A stretch of DNA of 11,366 nt from an uncultured Planctomycetaceae bacterium (GTDB lineage: Bacteria > Planctomycetota > Planctomycetia > Pirellulales > Pirellulaceae). Positions 1 to 6,980 of this stretch are shown here, piece after piece. The stretch covers positions 1 through 11,366 of the forward strand of contig CALBTA010000621.1 in assembly GCA_937967755.1 (NCBI GenBank). The letters run 5' to 3'. Each line of letters starts with the position of its first letter. Within the stretch, counting starts at the first letter, position 1. The notes beneath the pieces are model-generated. The model saw only the letters and a program-made list of their open reading frames with translations, searched no databases and had not been told where the DNA came from. The position numbers were made by a program, and so were the translations under genes.

Positions 1-119
1 TCGCAGGCGGGATTTCAATTTTCACGATCATCTGCGCCCCAACCGCTATTGGCCTACTGATTTGGGGACTGCTTGTCTATTCGAACGAAGAAGTCAAGCA
101 AGCATTCGCGAACCACTAG
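1..119 (+). CDS. C-terminal end of a membrane protein (partial)
   Basis: The frame beginning at base 3 is open to a TAG at 117-119 and encodes the last 38 residues of a protein that starts upstream of the window. About 25 residues, including IICAPTAIGLLIWGLLVY, form a convincing hydrophobic membrane-spanning helix. A short charged tail follows (SNEEVKQAFANH), as expected for a C-terminal transmembrane segment with a small soluble end. The stop codon overlaps the likely Shine-Dalgarno sequence of the next gene, which starts 11 nt further on, so the two are probably co-transcribed. The family cannot be identified from this fragment. The call rests on hydrophobicity and on the tight fit to the next start codon. 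The neighbouring frame is also open here but encodes a nondescript, arginine-rich sequence. Confidence 0.6.
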   Translation, partial: AGGISIFTIICAPTAIGLLIWGLLVYSNEEVKQAFANH

Positions 120-130
120 GATTGAACACC

Positions 131-802
131 ATGTTCAACAAACAACAACGCATCGAAGAAACCCACCGCGTCACCACGGGCAGCACGGCGCTGCTGGTGA
201 TTGATATGCAGCATGGCTTCTTGGATGAGAGCGCTTCGCTGTTCGTGCCGAAGGGTCGGGTGGTGTTGCCGGATGTTGTTAAGCTGGTCGAAGCGTTTCG
301 GTCGGCGGACATGCCGGTGATCTTTACGGAGTTTGTCTACGCGACGAACGTGCCCTGCCTGCGCGGGGATCCGTTTGGCGTCGAGCATTTGCCGCCGGAA
401 GACAATGAAGACCCGGCGTATGGAAATCGCTCTCGCAATTGTTTGATCGGCCCGGGCGCTGGCGAAGGGCCGGAGTCTGCTGCGACCGTTGACGAACTGT
501 CACCCCGAGATTGCGAACTGGTGATCCAAGGTCACACCTACGACAAGTTTTACGGCACGCCGCTCGACTTGGCGCTGCGCTCGCAGAACATTAATCGCCT
601 GATTATGACCGGTGTCACGACCGACGTTTGCGTCAACTCCACACTCATCGCCGCTTCCACGCGCAACTACCGCGTCACCGCCGTGACGGATGGCATGGCG
701 ACTATCCACGATCACATTCACGACGCCTGCCTGCAAATCTGGGAAAACAAATTCGCCCGGCTAAAGACCACGGCCGAGATTCTGGCGGAGGTATCCGCGT
801 AG
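131..802 (+). CDS. Cysteine hydrolase, isochorismatase superfamily
   Basis: This 223-aa protein is a complete member of the isochorismatase-like cysteine hydrolases, which hydrolyse amides, ureides or, in some members, vinyl ethers through a Cys nucleophile. The three catalytic residues are visible: Asp25 in LLVIDMQHGF, Lys139 in GHTYDKFYGTPLD, and Cys167 in GVTTDVCVNST. Length and motif order are typical of the family. There is no signal peptide, so it should be cytoplasmic. The start is placed at the ATG at 131 because AGGA (118-121) lies 9 nt upstream and the family fold begins soon after. An in-frame TTG at 62 would only add residues that overlap the end of the upstream membrane protein. 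The GVTTDVCVNST region recalls ureidoacrylate/biuret/N-carbamoyl amidohydrolase-type members more than true isochorismatases, but the substrate is unknown. The gene probably forms an operon with the upstream gene; the penicillin acylase-family gene follows after a 131-nt repeat-bearing gap. Confidence 0.9.
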   Translation: MFNKQQRIEETHRVTTGSTALLVIDMQHGFLDESASLFVPKGRVVLPDVVKLVEAFRSADMPVIFTEFVYATNVPCLRGDPFGVEHLPPEDNEDPAYGNRSRNCLIGPGAGEGPESAATVDELSPRDCELVIQGHTYDKFYGTPLDLALRSQNINRLIMTGVTTDVCVNSTLIAASTRNYRVTAVTDGMATIHDHIHDACLQIWENKFARLKTTAEILAEVSA

Positions 803-815
803 CGAGTTTTCCTTC

Positions 816-877
816 TCGAACATCGAACAAAAACCACTTCAATGTTCGACGTTGGACGTTCAATGTTCGATGTTCAA
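816..877 (+). repeat. Degenerate heptanucleotide tandem repeat with inverted units
   Basis: This lies in the 131-nt gap between two genes. Bases 838-877 are 5.7 tandem copies of a 7-nt unit fitting TTSRAYG (TTCAATG, TTCGACG, TTGGACG, TTCAATG, TTCGATG, then TTCAA). To the left, 816-829 carries the same unit in reverse orientation. Bases 818-829 are a perfect 12-bp inverted copy of 864-875, separated by a 34-nt loop. A 12-nt direct repeat, TTCAATGTTCGA, occurs at 838-849 and 859-870. The RNA could fold into a hairpin, but no T-run follows, so this is not a classical terminator. I recall similar TTCAATG/TTCGATG-type arrays between genes in planctomycete and verrucomicrobial genomes, but cannot verify that here. 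No promoter is obvious in the rest of the gap. Confidence 0.75.
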
Positions 878-933
878 CCCCTCCAAAGACACGTACCCTT
901 GTCAGCGGCTGAAATTCGCACATTCTTGTCGGT

Positions 934-3156
934 ATGAAGCCGTTGCGTCTCGCCAATACCCGCCGCCCGATTGAGGTACACCGCGATTCGGCCGGCGTGC
1001 CGCATGTGCGGGGGAAGACCTGGCTCGATGCCCTGTATGGCTTGGGGTATATGCATGGAACCGACCGGCCGACGCAGATGCATTTCGGCCGGGCGATGGC
1101 CCTGGGACGGGCGGCCGAGCGAATCGCCAACCGGCCCGAGCTGGTCGAGACCGACAAGTTCTTTCGCCGCGTCGGGTTGTATTTGAAGATTGAAGAAGAG
1201 GTTTCGGCGCTCGACGATCAAACTTTCCGGCAACTGACCGCCTATTGCGAAGGGGTCAACGACGGCTTCAAGGCGGCCGGTCGCACGCTGCCGATGTGGG
1301 CGGTCGGTTTTCAGCCGCGTCCGTGGAATCAGGAAGCGGTGCTGCTGATCGGCAATCTGCTGGCTTTTGGGGGGTTGGCGGTCAGCCAAATGGAAAACGA
1401 ACGCCTGCTGGTCGAGATGATTCACGCGGGCGTTTCCGACGAAGGGATGCGCGACCTCTTTTCGCCTATGCTGGATGACGTCGACTTCGACCTGATCCGC
1501 CAGGCGAAGATGTCGAACAAACTTTCCGATCAGGCGCTTGAACTGCTGACCGATCTTCCCCGCCTGGCAGGCAGCAACGCCTGGGCGGTTGCCCCTTCGC
1601 GAAGTTCCACCGGGGCGGCACTGTTGGCCTCCGACCCGCACTTGGAAGTCAATCGCCTGCCAGCCATTTGGTACGAGGCTGCGCTGCAGTGGGACGACAA
1701 CTACGTGATCGGCGCGACGCTGCCCGGCTGCCCGCTGTACGCCGTCGCCCGCACGCGCGACGTGGCGTGGGGCGTGACGTACATGAAGGGCGATACGATT
1801 GACTACTTCATCGAAGATGTTCGCCGGGGCGAGAACGAGCAGTGGCAATACCGCCGGGGCGAAGCCGATGCCGCAGGGGCATGGCGCGACTTTGACGTTC
1901 GCACCGAAACCATCCAGCGCAAGTCAGGCGATGCGGTGGAAGTCAACGTTTATCACACTGAAATTGGGTTGCTCGAAGGCGACCCCGATGTGTTGGACGA
2001 AGGCTATCACCTGTCGATGGCGTGGACCGGTTATGAACCGGGTGCCGGCAAGGCGATTAAGACCTGGCTTGACTTAGTCGCTGCGCCCACGGCGCTGACG
2101 GCGATGGATGCGGTCCGCGCGTGCCCGCAACCAACGCTGAACTTCATCGTCGCCGATCGCCAAGGCCACATCGGCATGCAAGGGTGCGGGCGGTTTCCCC
2201 GGCGTTCCGAAAGGCACAACGGGCTGGCACCTGTGCCGGCTTGGGATCTCGCCAACCATTGGAACGGGTTGCTGGAAGGCAACGTGCTGCCGCGAGTTTA
2301 CGATCCGCCCGAGGGTTTCGTCGCCACCGCCAATGAAAACATCAATCCATCTGGCGGGCCGCAAATTATCACCCAGCCAATTCCCGATTACCGCAAACTG
2401 CGGATCGACGACTGCCTGGCGGAAAGGAAAGAAGTCTCGCTCGCAGCGATGCAGCAGTTGCAATACGACTTGATCAGCTACCAGGCCAAACAACTGCTGG
2501 AAGTTTTCCTGCCCCACATACCCGAAAGCCCGCTTAAGGAGCGGCTTGCCGCGTGGGATTGCAGTTACTCGCCCGACAGCACCGAGGCGGCCCTGTTCCA
2601 GCGGCTGTATGTGAACGTGTTGATGGAGGTGTTCGGGCATGACGAAGGGATTGGCTGGCGGCGGACGTTGTACCTGGTTTCGCGCGTGGGGTTTTCGATC
2701 ATGGTGGTTACGGCGGCCGACCGATTGTTGCAGCGCGAAGATTCTTACTGGTGGCGAAAACGGGGCAAGGCGAACCTGATCCGCGCAGCGGCCGAGCGAA
2801 CCATGAAAGAACCGGAAGCGGCCTGGTCACACGTCAACCGATTCCATTTCGCCGACCGTTACTTCGGCACCCACCAGGTCGGGCGGATGCTCGGCTTCCG
2901 AACGCCTCAGTTCGCAATGCCCGGTTGCCACGCCACGTTGTTTCAGGGCCACGTGCAGCAAACAGCGGGTCGCGAGATCACGTTCGCCCCCAGTTACCAC
3001 TTCGTCACCGACATGGCGACCGACGATGTGCACACGAATCTGCCGGGCGGCCCCAGCGAAAGCCGATTTTCGCGCTGGTACAAATCGGACCTACCGCTGT
3101 GGTTTTCCGGAGGCTACAAGACTCTGTCGGCCTTTGCAGACGTAGAAGGCGAGTGA
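934..3156 (+). CDS. Penicillin acylase-family Ntn-hydrolase, no signal peptide
   Basis: This 740-aa protein belongs to the penicillin acylase (S45) family, whose precursors cut themselves so that an N-terminal Ser of the beta chain becomes the nucleophile for amide hydrolysis. The predicted cleavage is between Gly213 and Ser214 in AGSNAW, giving an alpha chain of 213 residues and a beta chain of 527. Other family marks are VPHVRG near the N-terminus, LLASDPHLE after the nucleophile, WGVTYMKGDTIDYF, and TANEN, whose Asn467 (beta 254) sits where the oxyanion-hole Asn is expected. ATG 934 is the only reasonable start: an in-frame TGA lies at 910-912 and the Shine-Dalgarno sequence is weak. The family fold begins almost at once, leaving no room for the export signal usual in this family. 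The protein is therefore probably cytoplasmic. Substrates in the family range from beta-lactams to acyl-homoserine lactones and other N-acyl amides; nothing here decides among them. Confidence 0.9.
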   Translation: MKPLRLANTRRPIEVHRDSAGVPHVRGKTWLDALYGLGYMHGTDRPTQMHFGRAMALGRAAERIANRPELVETDKFFRRVGLYLKIEEEVSALDDQTFRQLTAYCEGVNDGFKAAGRTLPMWAVGFQPRPWNQEAVLLIGNLLAFGGLAVSQMENERLLVEMIHAGVSDEGMRDLFSPMLDDVDFDLIRQAKMSNKLSDQALELLTDLPRLAGSNAWAVAPSRSSTGAALLASDPHLEVNRLPAIWYEAALQWDDNYVIGATLPGCPLYAVARTRDVAWGVTYMKGDTIDYFIEDVRRGENEQWQYRRGEADAAGAWRDFDVRTETIQRKSGDAVEVNVYHTEIGLLEGDPDVLDEGYHLSMAWTGYEPGAGKAIKTWLDLVAAPTALTAMDAVRACPQPTLNFIVADRQGHIGMQGCGRFPRRSERHNGLAPVPAWDLANHWNGLLEGNVLPRVYDPPEGFVATANENINPSGGPQIITQPIPDYRKLRIDDCLAERKEVSLAAMQQLQYDLISYQAKQLLEVFLPHIPESPLKERLAAWDCSYSPDSTEAALFQRLYVNVLMEVFGHDEGIGWRRTLYLVSRVGFSIMVVTAADRLLQREDSYWWRKRGKANLIRAAAERTMKEPEAAWSHVNRFHFADRYFGTHQVGRMLGFRTPQFAMPGCHATLFQGHVQQTAGREITFAPSYHFVTDMATDDVHTNLPGGPSESRFSRWYKSDLPLWFSGGYKTLSAFADVEGE

Positions 3157-3172
3157 TCGCCGGATCGCTTCG

Positions 3173-3203
3173 TTGCGTGCGGCGCGCCGGGGTGTGTTAG
3201 AAT
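3173..3203 (+). promoter_or_regulatory. Probable sigma70-type promoter with extended -10
   Basis: TGTTAGAAT at 3195-3203 reads as an extended -10 element (TGn followed by TAGAAT, differing from TATAAT at one position). TTGCGT at 3173-3178, 19 nt upstream of the hexamer, is a poor -35, which an extended -10 can tolerate. It lies in the 95-nt gap between the acylase-family gene and the large DUF6288-like gene, with the start codon about 48 nt downstream. The position fits a promoter for the right-hand gene set. The call rests on sequence resemblance only. Confidence 0.5.
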
Positions 3204-3241
3204 AGCCCCTGACTTCTTGATGATGTGTACCTTGAAAATGT

Positions 3242-3245
3242 GGAG
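3242..3245 (+). promoter_or_regulatory. Ribosome binding site that fixes the start at 3252
   Basis: GGAG lies 6 nt upstream of the ATG at 3252, an ideal spacing. It supports that ATG over the in-frame GTG at 3225, which has no such site and would add nine residues ahead of a normal signal peptide. Confidence 0.7.
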
Positions 3246-3251
3246 CTGCTG

Positions 3252-6200
3252 ATGCCGTTTCGATGGATGCTGCTGTTTGTGTTGAGCGGATCGTTGTTTC
3301 TGTCAGTGCTCAGCGCTGTGCCTGTCAGTGCGCAGTCGTTTTACAAACAGCCACACGGGAAGTTCTCGACGCGGCCGAGTGAAACCAAGTCGCTGCAAAC
3401 GATCAAACGGTTCGGGCCGGTTGGAATGGGAATCGATTTGATCCAACCCGCGTTCACAATGCGAATCGCCAACATCGAAGAGGGTTCACCGGCCGCTGCC
3501 GCGGAGCGCTTGAAGCCTGGCCAGGTGATTGAAACGATCAACGGCCAGGCCCTGAAGGATATTGATCCGCGCATCCAACTCGGCCAGATCCTCGCGGATG
3601 CGGAAGCCAGCGACGGCGTGCTGAAGTTCGTCGTTCGCGGAGAAGCAGAACCCGTGGTAGTTAAGGTTCCCGTCTTGGGCTCGTACAGCGACACCTGGCC
3701 ACTAGATTGCCCGAAATCCGAAAAGATCGTCCGGCAAGTCGCCGACTACCTCGCCCAGCCCGAAGCAAACAAAGGGCTCGGCGACATCGGCATGTTGTTT
3801 TTGCTTTCCACAGGTGAAGAGGAAGACTTGCGCATCGTGCGCGAGTGGGCGCGGAAAGCGCCCGCGCACAAGTACCCCTGGTACGTGGGCTACGGCGGCA
3901 TCCCGCTTTGCGAATGCTATTTGCGGACGGGCGACGAGGAGATTTTGGCGAACATCCAGCGGTGGGTCGATAGCGCCGTCGCCACTCAGTACCTCGGCGG
4001 TTGGCTCGGGCGGGGTGGTGTTAGCGCCACGTACGGCAACGGGCATCTGAACGCCGCGGGAACCGGCGTGTTGACTTTTCTGCTGCTGGCGAAGGAGTGC
4101 GGTGCTGACGTACCCGAGAAGTCGCTGCACGACGCGCTGGTGCACTTCTATCGTTACGCAGGGCGCGGCGGGAACCCTTATGGAGACAACCGGACGGAAT
4201 CTGGCTTCGTCGATAACGGCAAGAACGGCAAGCTGGCTTTCGCGATGGCCGCGGCGGCGGCGCTAACGCCAGAGGGCGAGGCATCAGTCTACGCGGCGGC
4301 CCGCGATGCGTGCGCGATGCAGAGTTTCTACACGACCAGTTTCATGCTGCACGGCCACACCGGCGGGGGTATCGGCGAAATCTGGCGCAGCGCCGCGATG
4401 GGTTTGCTGGTTGAGAAAAAACCGAAGCAATACCGCGACTTCATGGACAGCCGCCAGTGGCACTACGACCTGTCGCGACGGTTCGATGGTTCGTTCGGTA
4501 TTCTCGGCGGCGGGGGCTACGACAAAGAGCAGTGGGGCGTGGCTTACCCGCTGACTTACACCATCCCGCGGAAGACGTTGCGCATCAGCGGCGCGCCGCC
4601 CACGAAATTTTCCAAACCCTTCCGGTTGCCGAAGCAGCCTTGGGGTACGGAGGCAGACAACGTTTTTCTGTCATTGAACGCAGTCGCCGACACCGACGGC
4701 AAGCCGCAAGATCTGTCGGGCGAAACGCTGGCGGAAGATTCCAGCATGCCGTGGCTGCGAAGGTTCCACGGTCCCGATCAGCCCAGCGACGATGAGATTC
4801 GGCGTTACATCTACCACCAGGACCATAACATTCGATTCGTCGCGGCGAACAAAGTGCTGGGCGTCAACAGCGGGTACATCGGCTGGCGAAGCGGTGGTGG
4901 CAAGGTCCGCCCAGAACTGTTGATGGAACTTCTGCAACACGCCGACCCCCGCGTGCGCAGTGCGATGTTTTCGGCGGTCGTTTTGCGGCCCGATGTTCTC
5001 AACCAAGATGTGTTCGACCTGGCCGTGAAGGCGGCAAAAGACCCGGACGAATCATGGTCGGTAAAAGACGCGGCGCTGCAAGTGATTGGGCGCGGTCAAA
5101 CAGATTGGGTTGTCCCGCACGTCGAATTGCTGTTGCCCTATCTGGATCACGAAGAGTGGTGGCTGCAAAACGCGGCGCTGGTCGCGTTGACCCCTGTCGT
5201 CGCGGACGAGCGGGTCTACAAAGAAGTCCTTCCGCCGATTGGTGAATTGGTGCGGAAGAACCAGCGCACCGCGCTGACGAGAGGGCTGATGGGCAACATG
5301 CGGGCCAAGATCAAAGCCGGCAGCCCCGATGTGCAAGCGTTGGCGGTTGAGACGCTGCGGGACAGCTACACGGGTTACGCTGGTGTGAAAACCACGCCCG
5401 AGGGCCAAGACGTATCGGCAACACACAAGGCCCACCTAGAGTTCATTGCCCAATCGCTGGCCGACGTGCCGGGCGGTTTGGACGTGCTGTACGAAGTGGC
5501 CCGCCAGCGGTACCCGCAAGAGATACTGCCGTACAAAGAACAGTTTCTCAACACAAACCCTGAGCAATTCGGGCCGAAGTTGAAAGAAGCGATCTCGCCG
5601 ATCATTCAACAAGAACTGATCCCCGAGCACGTAGGCAGGAACCGAGATTCGCTTCAGAAGTTGGCAGCCGCTGAGGTGCAATCGGGTCGCCCAGGCGGCA
5701 GCCGCGATGCAGTCGACGAACTCGCCGCCCTGTACCACCGAGCGGGCGAGCAGGGCTACAGTTGGGAAATGTTCGCCGACTTGCGGCAAGAAGTCTGGTC
5801 GTATCATTCGTTCGATCCGATCGAGGCGGAGCAAGTACCCTGGGACCAACTGATTACCCGCTACCGCGAAGTGACCTTGCCCGAAGGAATGGAGAATTGG
5901 TTCGCGGCCGATTTCGACGCCGGCAAAGCTGGCTGGCTCAAGGGGCGGGGCGCGTTCGGGCAATACAACGGCAAGATTCCAGCGCGGCCATTCCTCAAGT
6001 GCTCGCCCGCTTGTACAGGCCCCGCCTGCTTCGGGGCGACACCGATCCACACGCTGTGGGAGAAGGAAGTGCTTTTGCTGCGGGGCACATTTAAAATCCC
6101 GCCGCTGAAACCGAGCCACCGCTACCGGCTGAGCGTGAACGACGGCAACCACGTTGGTTCCGGTGGAGGGCACATCGTGTACATCAACGGGAAACAACTG

Positions 6201-6863
6201 ATTGAGTCGACGACAGGCAACGGGCGGGGAGCCGGCGGGCTTCCCAAAGGTGCGTTTATTACGAAAGAGTTTCTGGACGATCTCGGCAGCGGTGAAGTGA
6301 CGATCGCCGCGATGACTTTCCTGCGCTACAACGATAAGTACAAGGTCAAACCGACTTCGGAAGTTCCGCAAGGCAAGTTCAGTATCCACTTGGAACAACA
6401 GAAGCTGCCGCCCATGGGTGACGACCTGGTGCGGAAGTCGGCGTCGGTCGTGCCGATGCTCTCTTCCCAGTGGCAAGCGGCACAGGACCCGGAAGACAGA
6501 GAGCGCCAGGCCGCCGCCGTGAAGTATCAGTACGATGGCAAGTTCGCGTCCAACGACAAACTGCTGGGGCGCTGGGAAGCGGTCGGAGTCGTGAAAGCGA
6601 TTGACCAGTTCACTCCCGAATCCCGGTTGAACCCGCGGAGTGCTCCGTTCCCTTCCATCACCATCAACGAAGGCGGCGCGACGGACCGCGTTGATCGGAT
6701 GTGGTCAGGCGACACGATGATGGACCTGTCGCGCTACGAAGCGTTGAAGATGAAAGTGCAAGAGTTTGGCGGCGATGAATACCTGTTCATTGAAGCCGGC
6801 GGTTTCAACGCCCGCCACCCCGCGGGCTGGCAGTCGCCATGGGCCGTATTCAAACGGCGGTAG
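3252..6863 (+). CDS. Secreted multidomain DUF6288-like protein with PDZ and HEAT-like repeats
   Basis: This 1203-aa protein has no known biochemical function that I can assign. In order I see: a signal peptide (1-27, predicted cut after PVSA); a PDZ domain (about 54-142, with GSPAAAAERLKPGQVIETING); a Gly- and aromatic-rich helical core resembling the DUF6288 family (about 147-456, with HGHTGGGIGEIW at its centre); HEAT-like helical repeats (about 513-707); a beta-rich module (about 838-1058) repeated at the end of the next gene product, carrying Cys917, Cys921 and Cys926; and a small lipocalin-like domain (about 1098-1203) starting NDKLLGRWEAV and ending in SPWAVFKRR. The spaced Gly-Trp motifs of the core suggest an alpha/alpha toroid like those in polysaccharide lyases and hydrolases, but this is inference and I see no proven active site. 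The start is set by GGAG at 3242-3245. It heads the set of exported glycan-related genes behind a likely promoter. A scaffold or substrate-binding role is as likely as an enzyme. Confidence 0.85.
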   Translation: MPFRWMLLFVLSGSLFLSVLSAVPVSAQSFYKQPHGKFSTRPSETKSLQTIKRFGPVGMGIDLIQPAFTMRIANIEEGSPAAAAERLKPGQVIETINGQALKDIDPRIQLGQILADAEASDGVLKFVVRGEAEPVVVKVPVLGSYSDTWPLDCPKSEKIVRQVADYLAQPEANKGLGDIGMLFLLSTGEEEDLRIVREWARKAPAHKYPWYVGYGGIPLCECYLRTGDEEILANIQRWVDSAVATQYLGGWLGRGGVSATYGNGHLNAAGTGVLTFLLLAKECGADVPEKSLHDALVHFYRYAGRGGNPYGDNRTESGFVDNGKNGKLAFAMAAAAALTPEGEASVYAAARDACAMQSFYTTSFMLHGHTGGGIGEIWRSAAMGLLVEKKPKQYRDFMDSRQWHYDLSRRFDGSFGILGGGGYDKEQWGVAYPLTYTIPRKTLRISGAPPTKFSKPFRLPKQPWGTEADNVFLSLNAVADTDGKPQDLSGETLAEDSSMPWLRRFHGPDQPSDDEIRRYIYHQDHNIRFVAANKVLGVNSGYIGWRSGGGKVRPELLMELLQHADPRVRSAMFSAVVLRPDVLNQDVFDLAVKAAKDPDESWSVKDAALQVIGRGQTDWVVPHVELLLPYLDHEEWWLQNAALVALTPVVADERVYKEVLPPIGELVRKNQRTALTRGLMGNMRAKIKAGSPDVQALAVETLRDSYTGYAGVKTTPEGQDVSATHKAHLEFIAQSLADVPGGLDVLYEVARQRYPQEILPYKEQFLNTNPEQFGPKLKEAISPIIQQELIPEHVGRNRDSLQKLAAAEVQSGRPGGSRDAVDELAALYHRAGEQGYSWEMFADLRQEVWSYHSFDPIEAEQVPWDQLITRYREVTLPEGMENWFAADFDAGKAGWLKGRGAFGQYNGKIPARPFLKCSPACTGPACFGATPIHTLWEKEVLLLRGTFKIPPLKPSHRYRLSVNDGNHVGSGGGHIVYINGKQLIESTTGNGRGAGGLPKGAFITKEFLDDLGSGEVTIAAMTFLRYNDKYKVKPTSEVPQGKFSIHLEQQKLPPMGDDLVRKSASVVPMLSSQWQAAQDPEDRERQAAAVKYQYDGKFASNDKLLGRWEAVGVVKAIDQFTPESRLNPRSAPFPSITINEGGATDRVDRMWSGDTMMDLSRYEALKMKVQEFGGDEYLFIEAGGFNARHPAGWQSPWAVFKRR
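5757..6425 (+). other. C-terminal shared module, copy 1
   Basis: Residues about 836-1058 of the DUF6288-like protein align along their length with the end of the following esterase. Shared landmarks are SFDP, REVT, GMENWF, GKAGW, FGQ, TLWEKEVLL, HRYR, NGK, GKFSIHLEQQKLPP (GHFSLQIEEQKLPP in copy 2) and VTIAAMTFLRYN. The pattern of beta strands with a YINGK turn suggests a jelly-roll, ligand-binding beta sandwich. Three cysteines fall in CSPACTGPAC, where copy 2 also has three. The module sits between the HEAT-like repeats and the terminal lipocalin-like domain. Confidence 0.8.
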
Positions 6864-6891
6864 CTGCACACCTAAGAACCTATCCGAATGT

Positions 6892-6931
6892 CTCGGAAGT
6901 AGCACGGATTGCCAATCCGTCCCGAGGTTTT
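6892..6931 (+). terminator. Hairpin with short T-run, possible terminator or attenuator
   Basis: ACGGATT (6904-6910) and AATCCGT (6914-6920) form a perfect 7-bp stem around a GCC loop. An outer 5-bp stem, CTCGG (6892-6896) with CCGAG (6922-6926), encloses it, though seven bases on the left side and one on the right stay unpaired. G then TTTT (6928-6931) follows. It lies 28 nt after the stop of the DUF6288-like gene and 50 nt before the esterase start. The T-run is short, so it may be a weak terminator or processing site that sets the ratio between the first gene and the rest. The core resembles palindromic repeats I recall from planctomycete genomes, so it could instead be a dispersed repeat. 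Confidence 0.4.
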
Positions 6932-6940
6932 CAGAGAGGT

Positions 6941-6946
6941 CATAAT
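6941..6946 (+). promoter_or_regulatory. Weak -10-like box before the esterase gene
   Basis: CATAAT matches TATAAT at five of six positions, in an AT-rich patch just after the hairpin and 34 nt before the start codon. No -35 of acceptable spacing is visible: TTGCCA at 6909-6914 is a good hexamer but 26 nt away. A second promoter here would make the esterase and sulfatases partly independent of the first gene. This is speculative. Confidence 0.2.
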
Positions 6947-6980
6947 TACGACATCAAATCCTCGAGGACACTTGCGACAG

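Noticed and set aside
62..130. TTG start at 62 extending the cysteine hydrolase by 23 residues
   Set aside because: It would overlap the end of the upstream membrane protein and add residues outside the family fold. ATG 131 has AGGA at a good distance.
838..877. CRISPR array
   Set aside because: The units are 7 nt, contiguous and without spacers, and no cas gene is present.
874..1848. Long open frame on the - strand inside the acylase-family gene
   Set aside because: Its translation is Arg-, Gln- and His-rich with no recognisable motif. It is explained by the codon pattern of the real gene on the + strand.
3180..3189. GC palindrome CGGCGCGCCG as a terminator of the acylase-family gene
   Set aside because: The palindrome has no loop and no T-run, and it lies within the likely promoter spacer.
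3225..3251. GTG start at 3225 for the DUF6288-like protein
   Set aside because: It has no ribosome binding site and would put extra acidic residues before the signal peptide. ATG 3252 has GGAG six bases upstream.
5436..6476. Long open frame on the - strand inside the DUF6288-like gene
   Set aside because: It has low-complexity arginine-rich composition and no family motif, and lies fully opposite the conserved shared module.
6909..6980. TTG start at 6909 for the esterase
   Set aside because: The TTG lies inside the hairpin, and the extension would bury a clear signal peptide behind 24 unrelated residues.
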